The translations under genes and the position numbers were made by a program. The notes beneath the pieces are model-generated. The model was not told the DNA's origin. It made no database searches and saw only the letters and a list, made by a program, of their open reading frames with translations. Shown piece by piece: positions 59,251-64,000 of a stretch of DNA of 64,000 nucleotides (the first letter of the stretch is position 1; the number at the start of each line of letters is the position of its first letter). Origin of the DNA: JBCBTD01 sp039818825. GTDB taxonomy: Bacteria; Pseudomonadota; Alphaproteobacteria; Geminicoccales; Geminicoccaceae. The DNA lies in NCBI GenBank assembly GCA_039818825.1, contig JBCBTD010000005.1:1-64000 (forward strand), given 5' to 3'.

Positions 59251-60560
59251 TCCGGAGCCACGGCCGTGTAGGCCGGCACGTTCCGGCCACCGTAGCGGCG
59301 CACGCGGATGTTGGCCTGCTCCGCATGGCCGGCGAAGCCCTCCAGCATGCACAGGCGCGAACAGTAGCCACCGACCGTGGCTGCGGCCTCGTCTGTGAGC
59401 ACCTTCTGGTAGGTGCAGGTCTTGAGGAACTTGCCGACCCAGAGCCCGCCCGTGTACCGCGCCGCGCCCTTGGTCGGCAGTGTGTGGTTGGTGCCGATGA
59501 CCTTGTCGCCGTAGGAGACATTGGTCCGCGGCCCGAGGAACAGCGCGCCGAAATTGCTCAGATTGGCGAGGTACCAGTCGTCCCGGTCGGTCATCACCTG
59601 GACGTGCTCCGAGGCGATGTCGTCGGCGACACGCACCATCTCGTCATGATCCTCGACGACGATCACCTGGCCGTAGTCCGCCCACGCCTGGCCGGCAATT
59701 CCGCCAGTCGGCATCTCGCCCAGGAGCTTGGTCACCCACCGGACCGTATCCTCGGCCAAGCGCTCGGAGGTGGTGAGCAGCACCGCCGGCGAGGTCGGTC
59801 CGTGCTCGGCCTGGCCCAACAGATCGACGGCGCAGAGTTCGCCATCGACGGTCTCGTCGGCGATGACCAGGGTCTCGGTCGGCCCGGCGAACAGGTCGAT
59901 GCCGACGCGCCCGTAGAGCTGCCGCTTGGCCTCGGCGACGAAGGCGTTGCCTGGTCCCACCACCATGTCGACCGGATCGATGCTGGCGGTGCCGATCGCC
60001 ATGGCTGCAACCGCCTGGATGCCGCCGAGCGCGTAGATCTCGTCCGCACCGGCCATTGCCTGGGCGGCGACGATCGCCGGCGCCGGCCGGCCCTCGAAGG
60101 GCGGCGCACAGGTGGCGACACGGCCGACACCTGCGACCTTTGCCGTCAGCACCGACATGTGGGCGGACGCGAGGAGCGGGTACTTGCCGCCAGGAACGTA
60201 AGCACCGACCGCGTTGACCGGGACGTGGCGATGGCCGAGGACCACGCCCGGCAAGGTCTCCACCTCGACCGGCCGCATGGAAGCGAGCTGGATCTCGGCG
60301 AAGTTCCGCACCTGGGTCTGAGCGAAGGCGATGTCGGCGCGGTCCTGATCGGAGAGTTCGGCGATGCAGGCCTCGATCTCAGCGGCCGAAAGCCGATAGT
60401 CCGGCCGATCCCAGCCGTCGAAGCGGATCGACATGTCGCGAACGGCTTCGTCGCCGCGCCGCTCGATGTCGAGCAGCGCCGCCTCGACCACGGTCCGGAG
60501 CTTGGCTTCGTCGGCGGCGAGTTGCTCCGCACTCCGTCCGGTTTTCAGCCACTTGGCCAT
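59247..60560 (-). CDS. HisD-family dehydrogenase (sulfopropanediol-dehydrogenase/HpsN-like type)
   Basis: 437 residues. Zinc and catalytic residues of histidinol dehydrogenase are present: Gln and His in GQAEHGPTSP, Glu-His in ASEHVQVMT, Asp in YGDKVIGTNH and His in EGFAGHAEQANIR. However, substrate-site stretches differ from biosynthetic HisD: GAYVPGGKYPLLASAHMSVL and LPTKGAARYTGGLWVGKF in place of the LPTYGYTATCSSLG pattern. This is the form seen in catabolic paralogues such as HpsN, which oxidises 2,3-dihydroxypropanesulfonate to sulfolactate. No other histidine-synthesis gene is nearby. Four-electron oxidation of an alcohol to an acid is the probable reaction. Confidence 0.85.
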   Translation of the reverse strand: MAKWLKTGRSAEQLAADEAKLRTVVEAALLDIERRGDEAVRDMSIRFDGWDRPDYRLSAAEIEACIAELSDQDRADIAFAQTQVRNFAEIQLASMRPVEVETLPGVVLGHRHVPVNAVGAYVPGGKYPLLASAHMSVLTAKVAGVGRVATCAPPFEGRPAPAIVAAQAMAGADEIYALGGIQAVAAMAIGTASIDPVDMVVGPGNAFVAEAKRQLYGRVGIDLFAGPTETLVIADETVDGELCAVDLLGQAEHGPTSPAVLLTTSERLAEDTVRWVTKLLGEMPTGGIAGQAWADYGQVIVVEDHDEMVRVADDIASEHVQVMTDRDDWYLANLSNFGALFLGPRTNVSYGDKVIGTNHTLPTKGAARYTGGLWVGKFLKTCTYQKVLTDEAAATVGGYCSRLCMLEGFAGHAEQANIRVRRYGGRNVPAYTAVAPE

Positions 60561-60565
60561 GATCG

Positions 60566-61111
60566 CTACTCCGTGCCCATGAAGTGGGCCGGGCGTGGTG
60601 GCGCGGCGCGCCCTTCGTCATAGGCCTCCCAGCCATGGCCCTGGAACGGGTCGACGCCGAGCTGGCGCATCACGTCCGCAAAGTCGACGAACACGTGGTT
60701 GTCGACGATCTTGCCGTCGACGACCTTCCAGAAGTCCATGTAGCGGATCTGCACGGTCTTGCCGGTGGCCGGGATACCCATGAACGTGCCGACGTGGACG
60801 GCCTCCTGCCGGCCGAAGGATGCTGCCCACTGGCCGTCGACGATCTGCGCCTCGTCCACGGCTACCTTGTCCGCAAAGGCCGCCTGGAACGGCGCCTGCC
60901 AGTTGGCCTGGAACGCTTTCAGCCCGTGCTTCACACCGCAGCCGGCATTGCCGTGCCAGACGAAGTCATCGGCGAAGAACGCATCCATACCGACGATGTC
61001 GTGGTCGTTGAGTGCGTTGACCAAGGCATCGATGACGCCGCGCGTCTCGGCCGTCTTGGAGCGGTCGTTGTCCTTCGTCAGTGCCCCGTGCTGGGGTCGT
61101 GAGCCCTTCAT
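60566..61111 (-). CDS. SnoaL-like ester-cyclase-type protein
   Basis: 181 residues, starting 3 nt after the permease stop and ending 5 nt before the HisD-type gene. One NTF2-like domain (GVIDALVNALNDHDIVGMDAFFADDFVWHG; GKTVQIRYMDFWKVVDGKIVDNHVFVDFADVMRQLG) with the characteristic long tail of ester cyclases. Proteins of this kind often accompany sugar or polyketide pathways as isomerase or lactone-handling enzymes. Its catalytic residues cannot be assigned from sequence alone. Confidence 0.8.
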   Translation of the reverse strand: MKGSRPQHGALTKDNDRSKTAETRGVIDALVNALNDHDIVGMDAFFADDFVWHGNAGCGVKHGLKAFQANWQAPFQAAFADKVAVDEAQIVDGQWAASFGRQEAVHVGTFMGIPATGKTVQIRYMDFWKVVDGKIVDNHVFVDFADVMRQLGVDPFQGHGWEAYDEGRAAPPRPAHFMGTE

Positions 61112-61114
61112 CGT

Positions 61115-62290
61115 TCACCCTTTGACGGCGCCGGCAGTGAGCCCGCCGACCAGTTGTTTCTGGAAGACCACGACCAGCAGAAAGATCGGCGCCATGATCG
61201 ACACGGCGGCAGCAATCGCCTCGATCTGGTCGGTCGAGGTGGTGTCCCGGTTGAAGTACTGAGTGATCGCCGGGACCATCGTCTGCGACTGCGCGTCCAA
61301 CAGCAGCGCGCAGACCAAATAGTCGTTGTAAGCAAGGAGGAAGCTGAAGAGGCCGGTGGTGATCACGCCCGGCCACATCACCGGCATGATCACCCGGCGG
61401 AACGCCTCGAAATGGCCGCAACCATCGACCCGCGCCGCCTCGTCGAGGTCGTGGGGGATGTTGCGGAAGAAGCTCCTGAGCATCCAGATGGTGAAAGGCT
61501 GGTTGATGGAGACCAGCACCATGATGACCGCCAGCGGCTGACCGTAGAGCGTCGGCGCGGCGTCGCCGAAGATCGGTGCCAGGATCTCGCGGCTGTTGAC
61601 GAAGGGCGGCAGATAGCCGGCGACCAGGACCGAGTGCGGCAGGGCGCGGAAGATCAGCGCGGCGATGAGCAGCCAGAAGGCGAGGTTGGAGCCCGACCGG
61701 GCGAGGCCGTAGCCGGCGAGCGTGCCGACGGTGAGCGAAATGGTCACCACGCCCAGGGTCACGATCATCGAGTTGACGAAGTTCCGCCAGAAACCGCGGT
61801 CGATCCAAACCGATTCGTAGTGTTCGGTGGTGACTCCGAGCACCGGCTCGACCAGCAACGACAGGCCCGGAACCGCGCCGAAGACGGCATCGACCAGGCT
61901 GAGCACGAGCGGCAAGGCGACGACCAGTGCCAAGGCCACACCGGCGACGCTGACCAACGCGGCGAGCAGCCAGCCCAATGCCACGCTGCCGGCCGGCATG
62001 ATCCGCCGCGCCAAGGGACCGGTGCCACGAGCGACCAGGACGTAGCCGACATAGAGCGCCAAGGCCCCGACGGCGATGTCGAGAACGCTCAGCCCACCGA
62101 TGGCGAGGCGTGTTTCGGGGCCGAACATGACCTGCAGCGGATTGGCCGCCAGGGCGTCGACCGGCAGCTTGAACGACATCACCGCAACCCAGAACAACGG
62201 AAACGCCGCGATGAGCAGCCAAAGGCCCAAAAACACGGCCGTCGTCAGCTGCAGGCCGAAGGAGGTTCGCATGGCGCGGGACGTGGACAT
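61115..62290 (-). CDS. ABC sugar importer permease (MalG-like) with two-helix insertion
   Basis: 391 residues from ATG 62290; the frame open to 62809 is the upstream permease gene in another frame. MalG-type features: FPLFWVAVMSFK after helix 1, WRNFVNSMIVTLGVV, and the coupling EAARVDGCGHFEAFRRVIMPVMWPG. Typical length is about 280 residues. The excess of some 90-100 lies between residues 60 and 155, directly after helix 1, and holds two to three extra hydrophobic segments (LSVLDIAVGALALYVGYVL; VALGWLLAALVSVAGVALAL). The protein thus has perhaps eight helices. It follows the MalF-type gene by 11 nt. Confidence 0.9.
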   Translation of the reverse strand: MSTSRAMRTSFGLQLTTAVFLGLWLLIAAFPLFWVAVMSFKLPVDALAANPLQVMFGPETRLAIGGLSVLDIAVGALALYVGYVLVARGTGPLARRIMPAGSVALGWLLAALVSVAGVALALVVALPLVLSLVDAVFGAVPGLSLLVEPVLGVTTEHYESVWIDRGFWRNFVNSMIVTLGVVTISLTVGTLAGYGLARSGSNLAFWLLIAALIFRALPHSVLVAGYLPPFVNSREILAPIFGDAAPTLYGQPLAVIMVLVSINQPFTIWMLRSFFRNIPHDLDEAARVDGCGHFEAFRRVIMPVMWPGVITTGLFSFLLAYNDYLVCALLLDAQSQTMVPAITQYFNRDTTSTDQIEAIAAAVSIMAPIFLLVVVFQKQLVGGLTAGAVKG

Positions 62291-62301
62291 GAGCGTTCGC
62301 C

Positions 62302-63327
62302 TCAACCCTGCCGGTGATCGCGCCAGGTGCGCCACAAAAGCGGGATCAAAAGGATCACGATGCCGATCATGGTCAGCATCGAGTTCGCCGACGCTCGGCT
62401 GATCGCCCGGTTTCCACTGTCGTCGGGGGTCAAAAGATTGAAGGTGAGCCACTGCAACGAGATGCGGTGCGCCTCGCTGGAGAAGCCGATGACCTCCTCG
62501 AACACCCGGTAGGCGTCCATCAGGTGGATGAGGGCGACGAAGACGATCAACGGCATCAGGTGCGGGATCACGACGTAGCGCAGTCGCTCGAACCGCGACG
62601 CGCCATCGAGGATCGCCGCTTCGAGGCTGTCCTGATTGACCGTCTGCAAGCCGGCATAGAAGACGACGAAGGCGAAGGGAGCCACGTGCCAGACGCGATA
62701 GAACAGCATCAGCACCTCGATGGTCCAACCTTGCGCGAACATCGAGACGTCCTGCTGCAGCCACCACTCCAAAAAGCGGGTCATGATGCCGTCGCCGATG
62801 AACAGCCAACGGATCGACAAGGCACCGATCACCGGGGTGACGACGAACGGCAAGAGCGAGATGAAGATGATCGGCCCGCGCAGGGCTCGCAACGCACTGT
62901 TGACAGCCAAGGCGATGCCGAGGCCGACGATCAGCACGAACGGTAGGGTGATGAGCGTGAAGGTGAGCGTGAACCGCAGCGCCTTGTAAAAGTCGATGCC
63001 CAAGAGCGTCTGGATGCCACCGCCGCCGGCCGCGAAAGCCGCCGACACGGCGCCCGGCTCGATCAAGGTCCCGTAGGCGGCGAGACCCACGAACGTGGTC
63101 TCGGTGATCGGGTCGCCAGCCGCATCGCGGAGCGGTTGGCTGCGCGTTTCGTCACGGCAGACCGGTGCCGGAAAGCCCGGCGTGCAGACTTCCGTCGTCA
63201 CCTCTTCGAACAGGGTCTGCGTGACGTGGAAGCTCTGCCAGAGCACGCTCACCAAAGGTGCGGCGATGAAGATCAGCATCAACGCCAGCGAGGGTCCGAC
63301 GAAGGCGAAGAACACGCGCGGCTTCAT
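62302..63327 (-). CDS. ABC sugar importer permease (MalF/UgpA-like)
   Basis: 341 residues. About six helices, with the coupling segment EAAILDGASRFERLRYVVIPHLMPLI and FYRVWHVAPFAFVVFYAGLQTVNQDSLE. Between helices 1 and 2 a long periplasmic part (residues 38-95) carries two cysteines (TEVCTPGFPAPVC), suggesting a disulfide-held loop. That loop is longer than usual for this family and parallels the insertion in its partner. It lies 64 nt downstream of the binding-protein gene. No ATPase gene is in the window. Confidence 0.9.
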   Translation of the reverse strand: MKPRVFFAFVGPSLALMLIFIAAPLVSVLWQSFHVTQTLFEEVTTEVCTPGFPAPVCRDETRSQPLRDAAGDPITETTFVGLAAYGTLIEPGAVSAAFAAGGGGIQTLLGIDFYKALRFTLTFTLITLPFVLIVGLGIALAVNSALRALRGPIIFISLLPFVVTPVIGALSIRWLFIGDGIMTRFLEWWLQQDVSMFAQGWTIEVLMLFYRVWHVAPFAFVVFYAGLQTVNQDSLEAAILDGASRFERLRYVVIPHLMPLIVFVALIHLMDAYRVFEEVIGFSSEAHRISLQWLTFNLLTPDDSGNRAISRASANSMLTMIGIVILLIPLLWRTWRDHRQG

Positions 63328-63391
63328 GGGCAGCCTCCGCCATCAATTGGCAGCGCCGGCCCGGCACCGCCCGGGACGGGGCACGACGTGG

Positions 63392-64000
63392 TCAGCGGAT
63401 GATCCCGGCCTCGTTGGCGGCGGTGAGATAGGCCGCCTCGACGCGCGCGAGCGTCTCGGACGCGCTCGCCTGCCCGGTGAGGTAGGCGGCCAGGTTGTCG
63501 CCCAGTGCCGTGTGCATGAGACCGATTTCGGTGGAAGCCGGGTAAGAGGGCGCGCCGCCTTCCAAGGATTCCACGACACCAGTGGCCAGGTCACCGACCT
63601 TGTAGCCGTCGATCAGCCATACGGCGGCGTCCTGGTTGGCCTCGACCATCTCGCGGTCCATGCCCTCCATTGCCACGATGAAGGCGGCCTCGGCCTCCTC
63701 GTCGGAAATGTTCTCGGCGACGACGATGCCGTCCCACCAAACCGTCGTTGCGGACGGTCCGCCAGCAACGGCCGCCGGAGCGCCGGCGAAGCCGACTTTG
63801 CCGACCACGGACGACTCGCCCGGGTCGTTCATGGCGCCGGCGCGCGACGACCACAGGTTGGTCATCGCGATCTCGCCCTGCTGCATCTGTTTCTGCACGT
63901 AGGTGCTGTCCGACACCAAGAACTCGGGGTCCATGTAGTCGGTCATCGCCTTCATGGTCTCGAGTGCGGCAACGCCGGCGTCCGAGTTGACGTTCGGCTG
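63392..64000 (-). CDS. ABC sugar-binding protein (N-terminus beyond the window)
   Basis: The minus-strand frame enters at 64000 (QPNVNSDAGVAALETMK) and continues 202 residues to the stop at 63392; the ATG at 63955 is internal. The pattern is that of the C-terminal half of an extracellular solute-binding protein, family 1: SDAGVAALETMKAM, VQKQMQQGEIAMTNLWSSRAGAM, VVGKVGFAGAPA, TTVWWDGIVVAENI and YPASTEIGLMHTALGDNLAAYLTGQASASETLARVEA. A Trp-Trp pair as seen here often stacks on sugar rings. It feeds the two permeases downstream. Confidence 0.88.
   Translation of the reverse strand, partial: QPNVNSDAGVAALETMKAMTDYMDPEFLVSDSTYVQKQMQQGEIAMTNLWSSRAGAMNDPGESSVVGKVGFAGAPAAVAGGPSATTVWWDGIVVAENISDEEAEAAFIVAMEGMDREMVEANQDAAVWLIDGYKVGDLATGVVESLEGGAPSYPASTEIGLMHTALGDNLAAYLTGQASASETLARVEAAYLTAANEAGIIR

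Noticed and set aside
51665..61111. Naming the sugar locus a sulfoquinovose pathway
   Set aside because: Only enzyme families match; no sulfoquinovosidase, sulfonate exporter or sulfonate-specific residues could be shown from sequence.
1..64000. tRNA/rRNA genes, CRISPR arrays, IS elements, phage genes, attachment sites
   Set aside because: No cloverleaf-like T-arm sequences, regular spaced repeats, transposase/integrase genes or terminal inverted repeats were seen on reading both strands.

Overview
The window is GC-rich throughout (about two-thirds G+C by eye), with dense, often overlapping genes, many GTG/TTG starts and frequent 4-nt ATGA/GTGA junctions. It looks like a chromosomal segment of an alphaproteobacterium. 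Supporting signs are a CobS/CobT pair preceded by the small J-domain gene, TAXI- and DctP-type TRAP transporters, a BKACE enzyme, an envelope protein with a VPLPA-CTERM-like tail and an AaeXAB-like efflux set; a Rhodospirillales/Geminicoccales-type host is my guess. I see no phage, IS element, CRISPR array, rRNA or tRNA. The left end cuts a TAXI-type binding protein and the right end cuts a sugar-binding protein.

1-12 kb: TAXI receptor fragment, AEC carrier, a ybjQ-type gene broken by one in-frame TAG, a ThDP enzyme that lacks the usual Mg-ligand Asn, AlkB dioxygenase, a LysR regulator whose tail overlaps an opposing membrane-transporter gene, a shikimate-dehydrogenase-like gene, and dnaJ-like/cobS/cobT (aerobic cobalt chelation for B12). 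12-19 kb: VPLPA-CTERM-like secreted protein, MATE exporter, L,D-transpeptidase lipoprotein, complete dctP-dctQ-dctM TRAP operon. 19-26 kb: class III nucleotide cyclase with tetratricopeptide-like tail, then dabA/dabB (energy-coupled inorganic-carbon accumulation) with a divergent LysR gene and a palindromic operator. 26-36.5 kb: housekeeping and catabolic genes (BKACE, periplasmic DsrE-like protein, cysteine hydrolase, GST, 3-hydroxyacyl-CoA dehydrogenase, MOSC, pirin), a copper P-type ATPase behind a textbook CueR/MerR-type promoter, a lipoprotein hydrolase and an amidohydrolase.

36.6-48 kb is the most remarkable part. A five-gene urea/amide-type ABC importer (order B-A-C-D-E, minus strand) is transcribed away from a six-gene plus-strand operon: amidase, fused urease gamma-beta subunit, divergent urease alpha subunit, UreD-like chaperone, a 76-residue GatC/AtzG-like protein and a second amidase. 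The 263-bp space between them carries a sigma-54 type -24/-12 element facing each way, which suggests nitrogen control. All nickel ligands of the urease alpha subunit are present, but the substrate loop is shortened and no ureE, ureF or ureG lies in the window. I read it as a nitrogen-scavenging pathway for an amide or ureido compound, possibly ending in a non-standard urease.

48-51.5 kb: FUSC protein, DUF1656 and HlyD-type adaptor, an efflux unit like AaeBXA. 51.6-64 kb: a sugar locus. On the plus strand a class I aldolase-like protein, a PfkB kinase and a D-lyxose-isomerase-family cupin are translationally coupled. On the minus strand a long operon encodes an ABC sugar importer (binding protein, two permeases with unusual insertions), SnoaL-like proteins, a HisD-family dehydrogenase, an SDR, a LacI regulator, a bicupin and a core-MetE-like protein. 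The isomerase-kinase-aldolase logic plus two dehydrogenases suggests import and breakdown of an unusual sugar or sugar derivative, under LacI control.
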